Shown here one piece after another: positions 36,009 through 45,778 of a stretch of DNA of 64,000 nucleotides (position 1 is the stretch's first letter; each line of letters opens with the position of its first letter). The notes beneath the pieces are model-generated. The model did no database searches. It was not told the DNA's origin and saw only the letters and a list, made by a program, of their open reading frames with translations. The position numbers and the translations under genes are program-made. The DNA is from Pleomorphomonas oryzae DSM 16300 (GTDB lineage: Bacteria; Pseudomonadota; Alphaproteobacteria; Rhizobiales; Pleomorphomonadaceae), in assembly GCF_000422965.1 (NCBI RefSeq), contig NZ_AUHB01000006.1:1-64000 (forward strand). The letters are read 5' to 3'.

Positions 36009-36305
36009 GGCTCACCTTTCTGACGACCGGCCGCCTAAGGCCAGTCGCGGGTGAGCCGATCAGGGATCAGTCCAGCGCAACGGCCTTGGGCGGCACGGTC
36101 AATCGACTGTGATCGTTGCTAGGCATGACCCCTCGGGGGTTCGGTGACAAAGGACGCCGTCGGCGTCAAAAATTGGAATGATCCCAGATCGGGGCAAAAT
36201 CAAGTCATGTTTTTAGGATGGCCCCATGCCCCTCTCACATGCCTGATTGCAGCGCCGCGTGCGCCATGCCATAGCAGCCGCGCCCTCCTCTTCTGGAACA
36301 CTGCC

Positions 36306-37226
36306 GTGACCGACATTGCCGACGACCTCATCACCGTTCGAGATCTCTTGCGCTACGCCATGAGCCGGTACGGCGCCGCCGAGATCGGCATTGGCCACGG
36401 CACCAGCGAGGCGATCGACGACGCCGTTTTCCTGATCCTCGAGTCGCTGCATCTGCCGATCGATGACATCAACCCGTGGCTGGACGCCCGTCTGACTCGG
36501 GCCGAACGCCAACTGATCATCGAACGGCTCAATCGGCGGATCGACGAACGGGTCCCTACCCCCTATCTGGTGGGCAAGGCCTATATTCAGGGTGTGCCTT
36601 TCGCCATCGACCCGCGCGTCATCGTACCGCGCTCCTTCATTGGCGAGCTGCTGTTCTCGGAAGCCTTTTCCGGCGAAAGCGAAGCCTCGTTGATCCGTGA
36701 TCCGGAGGAAATCCTGTCGGTCGCCGACATTTGCACCGGCTCCGGCTGCCTCGCCATCCTCGCCGCCATGGTCTTTCAGAACGCCGCGGTCGACGCCGTC
36801 GATCTTTCCGAAGACGCGCTCGATGTGGCGGCGGTCAACGTCGATCGCCTCGGTGACGGCCGCGTCGGCCTCTTCCACGGCGACCTGTTCGCGCCGCTCG
36901 AAGACCGGCGGTACGATCTCATCATTACCAATCCGCCTTACGTCGATGACGAGGCCATGGCCGAACTGCCGGATGAATACGGCCACGAGCCGGCAATGGC
37001 GCTCGCCGGCGGCCTCGATGGTCTCGATATTGTCAGACGCATCATCGAAGCGGCTCCGGACCACCTCAATCCCGGCGGAGGTCTCCTGTGCGAGGTCGGC
37101 AGCGACCGGGAAATTCTTGAGATGACCTATCCCGACCTGCCCTTTGTCTGGCTCGATACGGCCGAGTCCGAGGGCGAGGTCTTCTGGTTGTCGGCCGAGG
37201 ATCTCGGTGTAATTGATGCTTCCTAG
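36306..37226 (+). CDS. prmB: Ribosomal protein L3 N5-glutamine methyltransferase
   Basis: 306 residues from the GTG at 36306, matching the usual PrmB length; the 54 codons of open frame before it are not family-like. It methylates the glutamine of large-subunit protein L3 using S-adenosylmethionine. The N-terminal helical domain ends in PTPYLVGKAYIQGVPFAID, the AdoMet site is VADICTGSGCLAILAAMV, and the glutamine-binding NPPY motif is at 209-212 (LIITNPPYVDDEAM). EYGHEPAMALAGGLDGLDIV is also diagnostic. Monocistronic as far as can be seen. Confidence 0.92.
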   Translation: MTDIADDLITVRDLLRYAMSRYGAAEIGIGHGTSEAIDDAVFLILESLHLPIDDINPWLDARLTRAERQLIIERLNRRIDERVPTPYLVGKAYIQGVPFAIDPRVIVPRSFIGELLFSEAFSGESEASLIRDPEEILSVADICTGSGCLAILAAMVFQNAAVDAVDLSEDALDVAAVNVDRLGDGRVGLFHGDLFAPLEDRRYDLIITNPPYVDDEAMAELPDEYGHEPAMALAGGLDGLDIVRRIIEAAPDHLNPGGGLLCEVGSDREILEMTYPDLPFVWLDTAESEGEVFWLSAEDLGVIDAS

Positions 37227-37511
37227 AGCCGCGTATTACGCATAGCTCACGCTATTTGATGGGCGAGATATGCAATATCGCGCTAGGTAATGACGGTTTT
37301 CTTGCGTTTTTTCCCAAGTGTGGTGCCGGAGATCTAGACAGCGGCAAAGGCGGCGGCCAGTGTCCGCTCCAAGAGGCCGCGGCCATGCGCTGCGTAGTCT
37401 TGGCGACGATTATCTGGTGACGGTACTTGGCGTTACGGAGCGGCCGAAGAATTCGGTCACGGCCTCGTAACCATCATCGGCGATAATTGATCGAAACCGC
37501 AGGGATCACCG

Positions 37512-39968
37512 ATGAACGACACTTCCAGGATCGATGAGGCCGCCGGCTCCGCCGGTCAGGCGCGTATACTCACGGCAGCCGATTTCAGGGACGCCGTCCG
37601 CGCCAAGCTTGCATATGCCGTCGGCAAGGACCCGTCCCGGGCAACGGCCAAGGACTGGAGCATGGCGCTATCGCTTGCCGTGCGCGACCAAGTCGTCGAG
37701 CGTTGGTTCGAATCCACCAGGGCTTCGCACGCTGGCCAGAAGAAGCACGTTTATTATCTCTCCATGGAATTCCTGATCGGGCGTCTGCTTAACGACGCGG
37801 TTTGCAACCTCGGCATCGAAGCCCAGGTCCGCACTGCCTGCGCCGAGCTCGGCATCGACTATCAGGCCCAGCTCGAACAGGAGAGTGATGCCGCTCTCGG
37901 CAATGGCGGCCTTGGACGCCTCGCCGCCTGCTTCCTCGATTCCATGTCGACACTGGGCATCCCCGCCCACGGCTACGGCATCCGTTACGACCACGGCCTG
38001 TTCCGCCAGCGCTTTCACGACGGTTGGCAGGTGGAAGAGCCGGAGGACTGGTTGGTCTCCGGCCGCGCCTGGGAATTCGAGCGGGCCGAGATGGCCTATC
38101 TCGTCAAATTTGGCGGCCAGATTTCTTTTGATGGCCATGGTGCCACCTACTGGCGTGCCGATGAGACGGTGAAGGCCGTCGCCTACGACACGCCGATCGC
38201 CGGCTGGAGAGGCCGCCACGTCAACACCTTGCGCCTTTGGGCCTCGCGCCCGGTCGAGGTGCTCGATCTCGGCCGCTTCAACCACGGCGACTACATGTCG
38301 GCTGCAGAGAAGACGATCCGCGCCGAGACCATCTCGCGCGTGCTCTACCCTGACGACACGACCGCCGAGGGCAAGGAACTGCGCCTCAAGCAGGAATATT
38401 TCTTCACCTCCGCGTCGCTGCAGGACATTCTTCGTCGTTACCTCGAAGACAACGATGACATCCGCAAGTTGCCCGATCAGGTGGCGATCCAGATGAATGA
38501 TACGCATCCGGCGATCGCGGTCGCCGAACTGATGCGTATTCTCGCCGACGACTATCGACTGACCTTCCCGGAAGCCTTCGAGATCACGCGTCAGTGCTTG
38601 AGCTATACCAACCACACGCTGATGCCCGAGGCGCTGGAGCGTTGGAACACCAACCTGTTCCGCAAGGTGCTGCCGCGCCATATGCAGATCATCGAGTGGA
38701 TCGACTATCATCACCTCGCCGAGGTGCAGGGACGCAATCTGCCTGTTTCACTCGATGCCATTCGCATTATCGAGTGGGGCAGCGAGATCAAGATGGGCAA
38801 CCTTGCCTTCGTCGGCTCGCACCGCGTCAACGGCGTGTCGGCACTGCATACCGAGCTGATGAAGCAGACGGTGTTCAAGGACTACCACGTCCTCTATCCC
38901 GACCGCATCGTCAATGAAACCAACGGCATCACGCCGCGTCGCTGGCTTTACGAGTGCAATCCGGGCCTGCGTGCCCTGTTGCTCGAATCGATCGGCGACG
39001 GCTGGGTCGACAATCTCGACAGGATCGAGGAAGCCGCCAAGTTCGCGACCGATGCCAGCTTCCGCGACAAGTTCGCCGCCGCCAAACAGGCCAACAAGGT
39101 GCGTCTGGCCGCTGAAATCGAGCGGCGCATCGGCCTGCGCGTCGATCCCACCGCGCTGTTCGATGTGCAGATCAAGCGCATGCACGAGTACAAGCGCCAG
39201 CTCCTGAATATTCTGGAGACGATCGCCCTTTATCAGGCCATCCGTCGCGGCCCCGGCGCCGAGTGGACGCCACGCGTCAAGATCTTCGGCGGCAAGGCGG
39301 CCCCCGGCTATCAGATTGCCAAGCGCATCATCAAGCTGGCCAACGACGTTGCTCGTGTCGTCAACAACGACCCGATCATTGGTGACCGGCTGAAGGTGGC
39401 CGTACTGCCAAACTACAATGTGTCGCTGGCCGAGGTGATCATCCCGGCTGCCGATCTGTCGGAGCAAATCTCGACGGCTGGCATGGAAGCCTCCGGCACC
39501 GGCAACATGAAGCTGGCCCTCAACGGCGCGCTGACCATTGGCACGCTCGACGGTGCCAATGTCGAGATCGCCGAGCGAGTCGGTCCGGATAATATCTATA
39601 TCTTCGGCCTCACCGCCGACGACGTGGCTGGCCTGCGCCAGCGCGGTTACAACCCCAATGCGACGATCGACAGCGACCCGACGTTGAAGGGCGCCATCGA
39701 CGCCATGGTCAACGGCACCTTCTCGCCCGACGATCATGGACGCTTCAATGAGGTGGCCGACCGGCTGTGGCACACCGACTGGTTCCTGGTGACGGCCGAC
39801 TTCCAGTCCTACTTCCAGACCCAGCGCACCATCGACGTGGATTATCGCGACAAGGCGCGTTGGACGGAGCGATCGATCCTCAACACCACCAAGGTGGGTT
39901 GGTTCTCCTCCGACCGTACCATCCGCGGCTATTCCAAGGATGTCTGGGGCGTCGAGCCCAGCTTCTGA
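37512..39968 (+). CDS. glgP: Glycogen/maltodextrin phosphorylase
   Basis: 818 residues, full length for the family. It releases glucose-1-phosphate from alpha-1,4-glucans. Family blocks include YYLSMEFLIGRLL, ALGNGGLGRLAACFLDS, YGIRYDHGLFRQ, VAIQMNDTHPAIAVAELMR and NETNGITPRRW. The pyridoxal-phosphate lysine is Lys667 in EASGTGNMKLALNG. AGGGA precedes the ATG. No other glycogen genes adjoin it in the window. A strong terminator follows. Confidence 0.96.
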   Translation: MNDTSRIDEAAGSAGQARILTAADFRDAVRAKLAYAVGKDPSRATAKDWSMALSLAVRDQVVERWFESTRASHAGQKKHVYYLSMEFLIGRLLNDAVCNLGIEAQVRTACAELGIDYQAQLEQESDAALGNGGLGRLAACFLDSMSTLGIPAHGYGIRYDHGLFRQRFHDGWQVEEPEDWLVSGRAWEFERAEMAYLVKFGGQISFDGHGATYWRADETVKAVAYDTPIAGWRGRHVNTLRLWASRPVEVLDLGRFNHGDYMSAAEKTIRAETISRVLYPDDTTAEGKELRLKQEYFFTSASLQDILRRYLEDNDDIRKLPDQVAIQMNDTHPAIAVAELMRILADDYRLTFPEAFEITRQCLSYTNHTLMPEALERWNTNLFRKVLPRHMQIIEWIDYHHLAEVQGRNLPVSLDAIRIIEWGSEIKMGNLAFVGSHRVNGVSALHTELMKQTVFKDYHVLYPDRIVNETNGITPRRWLYECNPGLRALLLESIGDGWVDNLDRIEEAAKFATDASFRDKFAAAKQANKVRLAAEIERRIGLRVDPTALFDVQIKRMHEYKRQLLNILETIALYQAIRRGPGAEWTPRVKIFGGKAAPGYQIAKRIIKLANDVARVVNNDPIIGDRLKVAVLPNYNVSLAEVIIPAADLSEQISTAGMEASGTGNMKLALNGALTIGTLDGANVEIAERVGPDNIYIFGLTADDVAGLRQRGYNPNATIDSDPTLKGAIDAMVNGTFSPDDHGRFNEVADRLWHTDWFLVTADFQSYFQTQRTIDVDYRDKARWTERSILNTTKVGWFSSDRTIRGYSKDVWGVEPSF

Positions 39969-39991
39969 GGTTTCCAACCTCGAATGACAAA

Positions 39992-40030
39992 ACGGGCGGC
40001 GGGCGTTTAGCCCAGCCGCCCGTTCCGTTT
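39992..40030 (+). terminator. Terminator of glgP
   Basis: ACGGGCGGC and GCCGCCCGT pair, with an extra inner GGGC/GCCC stem, followed by TCCGTTTTCC. It is 24 bp past the glgP stop. Confidence 0.8.
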
Positions 40031-40049
40031 TCCGCCCCGAGCGACGGAA

Positions 40050-40364
40050 TCAATGATCGCAGCTGTGACGCGCCAAAGCGGCGAGCGCGGCAGCGCCCTC
40101 GCGAGCCAGCTCAGGATCGAAGGCAGCGCGGGTGATACGCACCCGGAACGCCTCGTCCGTGCGCGGCAGCGCCTCCCAGCGGTAACGGCCCGGCACGATA
40201 TCTTCGAAATGTCCGCGCAAGCCAACCGGCTCGTGGTCGTTGATCACGACGAGCGACTCGCCCTCGGCCAGCCGATCGAAGCCACCGAAAATGATGGCAC
40301 GACGATTGACGCACGGCAGGCCGCGTACGTCGAGTTGAAGGTCCTGGGTGGCTGTGTCGGTCAT
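40050..40364 (-). CDS. DUF2249 domain protein
   Basis: 104 residues. LDVRGLPCVNRRAIIFGGFD, GESLVVINDHEPVGLRGHFE and RWEALPRTDEAFRVRI fit DUF2249, a TusA-like small domain often found in genes tied to low-oxygen or nitrosative metabolism. The Cys in GLPC lies at the TusA-like position. The open frame runs on to 41117 through the opposite-strand dipeptidase gene; the ATG at 40364 with GGAGA upstream gives the family-length protein. It faces glgP convergently. Confidence 0.83.
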   Translation of the reverse strand: MTDTATQDLQLDVRGLPCVNRRAIIFGGFDRLAEGESLVVINDHEPVGLRGHFEDIVPGRYRWEALPRTDEAFRVRITRAAFDPELAREGAAALAALARHSCDH

Positions 40365-40622
40365 GCTGTTCTCCGCTTCGTCAGTGCCGAGATCATAGGG
40401 GCTGAGGCATCCCCGAACTTTGCTCCTGCGCAAACCGGAGAAAATTTCTCTCCTATCCGCGGGCGATGTTCCGTCCAAGGTAGGTTGACCTCTCCCGGCG
40501 AGCCTCCTACCACTTGGTATCTCCACGGATGCGAGACTGAACGGTGCGGCCGTCGGCTTCGCCTCCCGTCCGAAGCGCAATCCTCTCCGGACGATCCTTC
40601 CTTCTGACCGAGCGATGGTGCG

Positions 40623-41669
40623 ATGCAGCCTGTATTTGACGGACATAACGACGTCCTGATGCGTCTCTGGGAAACCGCAGGCCGGGGCGGCGATCCGATT
40701 GCCGAGTTTCGCGATGGCATCGCCACCGGCCATATCGATGCCCCGCGCGCTCGTGCCGGCGGCCTCGTCGGCGGCCTTTGCGCGATTTTCGTGCCCTCGA
40801 AACAAGGACCGCGTCCGACATTCGAAAAAGGCACTTACGCGTCGCCGCTTGCCGAGCCGCTCGAACAGCCGATAGCGCTCGCCGCCGCGACGACCATGGC
40901 CGGCATCGCTCGCCGGCTCGACCGCGAGGGCGTCTGGCGACTCTGCACCTCGACGGCGGCGATTCGCCAAGCTGTTGACGACGGCATATTCGCCGCCGTG
41001 CTGCATATGGAGGGCTGCGAGCCGATCGATCCTGACCTCTATGCCCTCGAGCTTTTCTATGCTGCCGGTCTCAGATCGCTTGGACCGGTATGGAGCCGCA
41101 CCAACGTCTTTGGCCACGGCGTGCCCTTCGCCTATCCAAGCTCACCCGACACTGGCCCCGGCCTTACCGAGGCCGGCGTCCGCCTGGTAAAGGCCTGCAA
41201 TCGGCTCGGCGTCATGGTCGATCTGTCGCACATCACCGAACAGGGCTTCTGGGATGTTGCCAAGGTCTCAGACATGCCGCTGGTCGCCACCCATTCCAAT
41301 GTCCATGCCATTACGCCGGTGACGCGCAACCTTACTGACCGCCAGCTTGATGCCATTCGCGAAACGGGCGGCATGGTCGGCCTCAATTACGCGACGTCCT
41401 TTCTCCGGTCGGACGGTCAGGAAAATGCCACAACGCCGCTGATGGACATGGTGCGCCACATCGACCATCTGGTCGAGCATCTCGGCATCGACGGTGTCGG
41501 CTTGGGATCGGACTATGATGGGGCGACCATTCCGGCGGAGATCGGCGATGCCGCCGGTCAGCAAGCGCTGGTGGGAGCGCTACGCCAAGCCGGATATGGC
41601 GAGACGGATCTCATCAAGCTTTGCCGTGACAATTGGCTGCGGGTCCTGGCTCACACCTGGCGGGAGTAG
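40623..41669 (+). CDS. Membrane dipeptidase family (M19) peptidase
   Basis: 348 residues. The zinc site is visible: FDGHNDVLMRL (His and Asp), the bridging Glu in VLHMEGCEPI, and His residues in VDLSHITEQGF and PLVATHSNVHAI; the late Asp is in VGLGSDYDG. Bacterial members cut dipeptides, including D-amino-acid or beta-lactam-like substrates. There is no signal peptide, so it acts in the cytoplasm. A bidirectional terminator lies 77 bp downstream. Confidence 0.93.
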   Translation: MQPVFDGHNDVLMRLWETAGRGGDPIAEFRDGIATGHIDAPRARAGGLVGGLCAIFVPSKQGPRPTFEKGTYASPLAEPLEQPIALAAATTMAGIARRLDREGVWRLCTSTAAIRQAVDDGIFAAVLHMEGCEPIDPDLYALELFYAAGLRSLGPVWSRTNVFGHGVPFAYPSSPDTGPGLTEAGVRLVKACNRLGVMVDLSHITEQGFWDVAKVSDMPLVATHSNVHAITPVTRNLTDRQLDAIRETGGMVGLNYATSFLRSDGQENATTPLMDMVRHIDHLVEHLGIDGVGLGSDYDGATIPAEIGDAAGQQALVGALRQAGYGETDLIKLCRDNWLRVLAHTWRE

Positions 41670-41745
41670 CATGGAGGGCAAATCGGTCCGGAGGCTACGG
41701 ATGGTTTGCCCTGCCCCAACCTGGCCCGCTTACCCTAGACAGCAA

Positions 41746-41771
41746 AAAGGCCGCCCAGTTGGGCGGCCTTT
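41746..41771. terminator. Bidirectional terminator
   Basis: AAAGGCCGCCCA and TGGGCGGCCTTT form a perfect 12-bp stem with a 2-nt spacer and T/A runs on both sides. It serves the dipeptidase gene (+) and the small secreted-protein gene (-). Confidence 0.88.
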
Positions 41772-41813
41772 CCTGTGATCGTCAGTCTGTGACGATCGAT
41801 GGCTTCGGTCTGA

Positions 41814-42182
41814 TTACCAACCGATCACGGCGCTGTTGTCAGCGTAGGGCACGTAGTGCGGCTGGGCGACCGGGGCCGAGGCGCCGGCCAGCACCAGCTT
41901 GGTCGAGAAGGCCGACTGGCCATCGGCAGCACCCGGATCATACTCGGTGACGGCCTGGGCCGAAGCGCCATGGGTACCGATCACCGCGTCACCGGCGACG
42001 CTGGCATAGCGCTGAGCATCGGCAGCAGCGGCGGCGGCATTGGCCGGGTTCACCTGGGCAGGCAGGGCAACGAAGGGCGAGGAGCCGCTATCGACCGACG
42101 GGTCGAAATAAACCTGGCCGGCATTGGCGACGGCGGGAACGAGAGCGAGGGCGAAAGCGGCGGCGGTGAGGAACTTGTTCAT
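41814..42182 (-). CDS. Small secreted protein of unknown function
   Basis: 122 residues. A signal peptide (MNKFLTAAAFALALVPAVANA) is followed by an Ala/Ser/Gln-rich chain with no Cys and no recognised domain. It includes an Ala-rich stretch (ANAAAAAADAQRYASVAG) and ends ADNSAVIGW. The ATG at 42182 fits the signal peptide and has GGAG about 10 nt upstream. The gene has a terminator and a long upstream region of its own. Confidence 0.7.
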   Translation of the reverse strand: MNKFLTAAAFALALVPAVANAGQVYFDPSVDSGSSPFVALPAQVNPANAAAAAADAQRYASVAGDAVIGTHGASAQAVTEYDPGAADGQSAFSTKLVLAGASAPVAQPHYVPYADNSAVIGW

Positions 42183-42553
42183 GATCGAAACTCCGGTCTT
42201 CATGTCTGTTGTGGGGCAGCGGGGAGGTTTGTTCGCTGCCGATGACCGGTATTTGGACCTTGCTCGATCACGGCGAAACGGGCCGTTGCTGACGAGTGCG
42301 AGTGGGAAAGTTGAACGCCTAGTCGCGGGTTCGTGTTGAGGAAGTTGATTCGTTCGGACGGTCTTCAGAAAAATCCCGGTATGGCGCGGGAAACCGCATT
42401 TCAGTTGCTCACGGACGGTGGGCTGGTAACCAGTCGCTTGTTCACGAAACGAATTCGACTTTCGTCGTAATTTCTCCGATGAAATCGGAAGGACGCGTCA
42501 CCAGACCGTCGGCCAACGGCCGCCGCCACTCGGACATGCACGCCAAATGAAAA
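42183..42553. other. Intergenic stretch upstream of the secreted-protein gene
   Basis: About 370 bp with no supported gene; it presumably carries the promoter for 41814-42182. A small CGAC/GTCG hairpin lies near 42468-42479. Nothing else was recognised. Confidence 0.35.
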
Positions 42554-42572
42554 CCCCGCCAAAACGGCGGGG
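42554..42572 (-). terminator. Terminator of the XylFGH-type operon
   Basis: On the minus strand CCCCGCC/GGCGGGG with loop AAAAC/GTTTT is followed by TTTTCATTT. It is 60 bp past the xylH stop. Confidence 0.85.
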
Positions 42573-42631
42573 CTCTCGATAGCTGTTTGTGATCGCAAAT
42601 CAGCCAGCACCATAGGTGCCAGCCATCATGA

Positions 42632-43801
42632 TCAGCCGCGCTGATTGCCGGACGACACGATATCCATGTAGACGGCAGCGACCAGAATGATGCCCTTGAC
42701 GATCTGCTGCCAGAAGGTGTCGATGCCCATCATGGACATGCCGTTGTCGAGGCTGGCCATGATGACGGCACCGACCAGCGCACCCGATACCGAGCCGACG
42801 CCGCCACGCATCGACGTACCTCCGATGAAGCAGGAGGCGATGGCGTCAAGCTCGTTGCCGAAACCCGCCGACGGCGTGCCAGCCGCGAGACGGCCGGTGG
42901 TGGTGAGGCCGGCGAAGGCGCACATCAGGCCCATCAGCGCGAACACCATCATCTTCACGTAGGCGACATTGACGCCGGAAAGCCGCGTCGCCTCCATGTT
43001 GGAGCCGACAGCGTAGATGTGGCGACCGAACGTGGTCTTGTTGCCGACGACGGTGAACACAGCAAGGATGACCAAGAGGACGAGCACAGGCACCGGAACG
43101 CCCTGATAGTCGTTGAGCGTCAGCACGAAGCCAAGGATGATGACACCGGCAAACAGCAGGCGTCCAACTTCTGCCGGCACTGTCGGTACGGTAAGGCTGT
43201 GCTTCTGACGATTGGCGCGGGTGCGGAATGCAAGGAACACCAGCACCAGGAACAGCAGCACACCACAGACATTACCGGCCAATTCGGGAAGGTAGCCCTG
43301 GCCGATGAACTTGAGATCCGGATGCACCGGAGCGATGGTGATACCGCCGGTCAGGCCGAGCACCATGCCGCGAAACACCAGCTGGCCGCCCAACGTAACG
43401 ATGAATGACGGAATGCCGAGATAGGCAGTGAGCCAGCCGACCATCAGGCCGAAGAGCAGACCGAGGACGATCACCGCCGGGATGGTCATCCACAGAGGAA
43501 GCGTATAGGTCACATCCATCACGGCGGCAACACCGCCGAGGAGACCGAGCAGCGAACCGACCGACAGGTCGATCTCACCGGCGACGATCACGAATACCAT
43601 CGCCGATGCCAACATGCCGGTGATCGCCATTTGGCGAAGCAGGTTGGAGAAGTTGCGCGGCGTCAGAAACTGAGAACCGCCCAAGTCGGAATCATAGGTG
43701 AGGTAGCCGAAGAAGGCCCAGATGATCGCGATGACGATCAGAAGGGCGACGATCTTGTACTCGGACAGGAACTTCCTGACGTCTTTCTTAGTAAGTGTCA
43801 T
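42632..43801 (-). CDS. xylH: Sugar ABC transporter permease, XylH-like
   Basis: 389 residues with ten or so membrane helices of the BPD_transp_2 family. The membrane part starts at KIVALLIVIAIIWAFFGYLT and includes VAGEIDLSVGSLLGLLGG, YLGIPSFIVTLGGQLVFRG and IASCFIGGTSMRGGVGSVSG, the permease signature that contacts the ATPase. The long loop in the middle (ANRQKHSLTVP) is usual for XylH. It forms the channel for the sugar delivered by the XylF-like protein. It follows xylG by 34 bp. Confidence 0.92.
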   Translation of the reverse strand: MTLTKKDVRKFLSEYKIVALLIVIAIIWAFFGYLTYDSDLGGSQFLTPRNFSNLLRQMAITGMLASAMVFVIVAGEIDLSVGSLLGLLGGVAAVMDVTYTLPLWMTIPAVIVLGLLFGLMVGWLTAYLGIPSFIVTLGGQLVFRGMVLGLTGGITIAPVHPDLKFIGQGYLPELAGNVCGVLLFLVLVFLAFRTRANRQKHSLTVPTVPAEVGRLLFAGVIILGFVLTLNDYQGVPVPVLVLLVILAVFTVVGNKTTFGRHIYAVGSNMEATRLSGVNVAYVKMMVFALMGLMCAFAGLTTTGRLAAGTPSAGFGNELDAIASCFIGGTSMRGGVGSVSGALVGAVIMASLDNGMSMMGIDTFWQQIVKGIILVAAVYMDIVSSGNQRG

Positions 43802-43835
43802 GGTCTTGCACCGGTATTCTTATGAAGGGAGAGCC

Positions 43836-45374
43836 TTAGGCGGCTTCCGTGATCGGTTGTCCAATGGCGGCAGCGAGAACCTTTTCCTGCGTAAGGCCTT
43901 CATTGATGAAGTTGCCTCGCAGCTTGCCCTCGCCCATGACCAGAACACGGTCGCTGATGCCGAGCACCTCGGGCATTTCCGAGGAAATCATCAACACCGC
44001 AACGCCCTGTTTGGCGAGCTCGAAGATCAGCTTGTAGATCTCGTATTTGGCGCCGACGTCAATGCCGCGCGTCGGCTCGTCGAGGATCAGTACCTTCGGC
44101 TCAGGCAGCAGCATTTTGGCGACGACCGCCTTCTGCTGGTTGCCACCCGACAGCGAGGCGATCGGCAGAAGCGGCTCGGCCGTCTTGACCTTCATGCGGA
44201 TGATCTGGTTCTGAATCTCGGCCAGTTCGACTTCGGACTGAATGAAACCGCCGCTTGTGTAGCGCTTCAGAACCGACATGGTGATGTTGTAGCCGACACC
44301 CATCAACGGAATGATGCCGTGTCGCTTGCGATCCTCCGGTACCATGCAGATGCCGAGCTTGACGGCGTCGCGCGGCTCGTGAACCTTGATTTCCTTGCCT
44401 TCGAGGAACACCTCGCCCTCATGGTCGCCGTTCCAGCAGCCGAACAGCTTGCAGGCAAGTTCCGTCCGCCCGGCGCCAACGAGCCCGGCAACGCCAAGGA
44501 TCTCGCCCTTTCGGATTTCGAACGAGACGTTGTCCACCACCTTGCGCTCGCGGTTGGTGACGTCCCAGCAGGAGATGTTTTTCGCCTCGAAGATCACATC
44601 ACCAATCGTATGTGCTTCGCGCGGAAACAGGTTCTTCATCTCGCGACCGACCATCATGGTGATGATCTTGTTGGTATCGAGCTCAGCCATCGGCAGCGTA
44701 CCGATGTGGGTACCGTCGCGGATGACTGTGACGGTATCGGCAATCTCGGCTACTTCATCGAGCTTGTGCGAGATGTAGACGCAGGCCATACCGTTGGCCT
44801 TGAATTCCTTGATCAGGTCAAGCAGCGTCCTGGTTTCGGAGGTCGTCAGCGCGGATGTCGGTTCGTCCAGGATCAACAGCTTGGCGTTCTTGTTGAGCGC
44901 CTTGGCGATTTCCACCAGCTGCTGCTTGCCGCCCGAATAATTGTAGACGGGCAAGGCAACGTTGATATCGCTCATCTTGAGACGAGCCATCAACTTCTCG
45001 GCGTTGGCATTCATCAGATCGTAGTCGATGAACCCCGCTTTGGTCTTCGGTTCTGAACCGAGGAAGATATTCTCGGCGACCGTCAGATGCGGCACCATCA
45101 TCAGTTCCTGATGGATGATGACGATACCCGCCTCTTCAGTCTCGCGGATGTTGCGCGCCTTGAGTTCCTTGCCTTCCCAGGAGATCTGGCCTGTCCAGCT
45201 CCCGTAAGGATAGACCGCCGAGAGAACCTTCATCAGCGTCGATTTGCCGGCGCCGTTTTCGCCGCAAAGCCCCACGCATTCGCCCTGGCGAACCTGGAGA
45301 TGGATTCCATCGATCGCCTTGACGCCATTAAAGTCCTTGGTGATGTCGCGCATCTCCAAGAGATAGTCTGACAT
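43836..45374 (-). CDS. xylG: Sugar ABC transporter ATP-binding protein, XylG-like
   Basis: 512 residues with two ATPase halves. The first has Walker [18 protein letters not shown], a variant signature [17 protein letters not shown] and Walker [13 protein letters not shown]. The second has [18 protein letters not shown] (a degenerate Walker A, usual for this family), [15 protein letters not shown] and [23 protein letters not shown] 45374 fits the family start ([20 protein letters not shown]) with GGGAG upstream. It powers uptake through XylH. A 404-bp gap containing a hairpin separates it from xylF. Confidence 0.93.
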   Translation of the reverse strand: MSDYLLEMRDITKDFNGVKAIDGIHLQVRQGECVGLCGENGAGKSTLMKVLSAVYPYGSWTGQISWEGKELKARNIRETEEAGIVIIHQELMMVPHLTVAENIFLGSEPKTKAGFIDYDLMNANAEKLMARLKMSDINVALPVYNYSGGKQQLVEIAKALNKNAKLLILDEPTSALTTSETRTLLDLIKEFKANGMACVYISHKLDEVAEIADTVTVIRDGTHIGTLPMAELDTNKIITMMVGREMKNLFPREAHTIGDVIFEAKNISCWDVTNRERKVVDNVSFEIRKGEILGVAGLVGAGRTELACKLFGCWNGDHEGEVFLEGKEIKVHEPRDAVKLGICMVPEDRKRHGIIPLMGVGYNITMSVLKRYTSGGFIQSEVELAEIQNQIIRMKVKTAEPLLPIASLSGGNQQKAVVAKMLLPEPKVLILDEPTRGIDVGAKYEIYKLIFELAKQGVAVLMISSEMPEVLGISDRVLVMGEGKLRGNFINEGLTQEKVLAAAIGQPITEAA

Positions 45375-45778
45375 GGACTGTACTCCCTTCGATGACGCGA
45401 ACAGCCTCGGGCCAGCCTCGCGCGCCATCCTTCTCCGATCGGATCAAGGCCGATGAAGGCCACTGCTTCCCAAACCGGCATTTCGCCAATACAGCCCGGC
45501 GCCGCCCCCGCGGCTTGCCGAACCGGCACGGCCCCTCATGAGAGCCGTGACATTCCTTCCGCTGTCGTCTTCATGAAAATCAAGCCTGTCGGCCTAGGCC
45601 GGCAGATCTCGCCCGCCACGCCCAGGCGCCGCCCCCAAGCGCGCTTCCGGTCATTTACCGAAAACAGCGAACAGGGCTCGTCGCCATTTGGCGAATTCGT
45701 CCGATGGACCTTCCCGATCCCATCGACAAACAGCATGCCGGGGCGGGTTGTGCCCGCCCCGGTTTTCCTGCCAGAGGA
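45375..45778. other. xylF-xylG intergenic region
   Basis: About 400 bp within an apparent operon. A strong hairpin follows xylF at 45738-45762; the remainder has no supported gene. It may be a processed leader for xylG-xylH or contain a second promoter. Confidence 0.4.
45738..45762 (-). terminator. Strong hairpin after xylF, attenuator-like
   Basis: CCGGGGCGGG (45738-45747) and CCCGCCCCGG (45753-45762) pair perfectly. On the minus strand no strong T-run follows, so it may be a partial terminator or 3'-stabilising structure that raises binding-protein mRNA over ATPase/permease mRNA. Confidence 0.6.

Noticed and set aside
38748-39977. 409-codon minus-strand frame
   Set aside because: Antisense to glgP, which is certain.
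40365-41117. N-terminal extension of the DUF2249 gene
   Set aside because: It would overlap the M19 dipeptidase gene on the other strand and gives Arg-rich sequence without a domain; ATG 40364 has a good ribosome site.
43722-45056. 444-codon plus-strand frame
   Set aside because: Antisense to xylG and the end of xylH; Asp/His-rich composition typical of a shadow frame.
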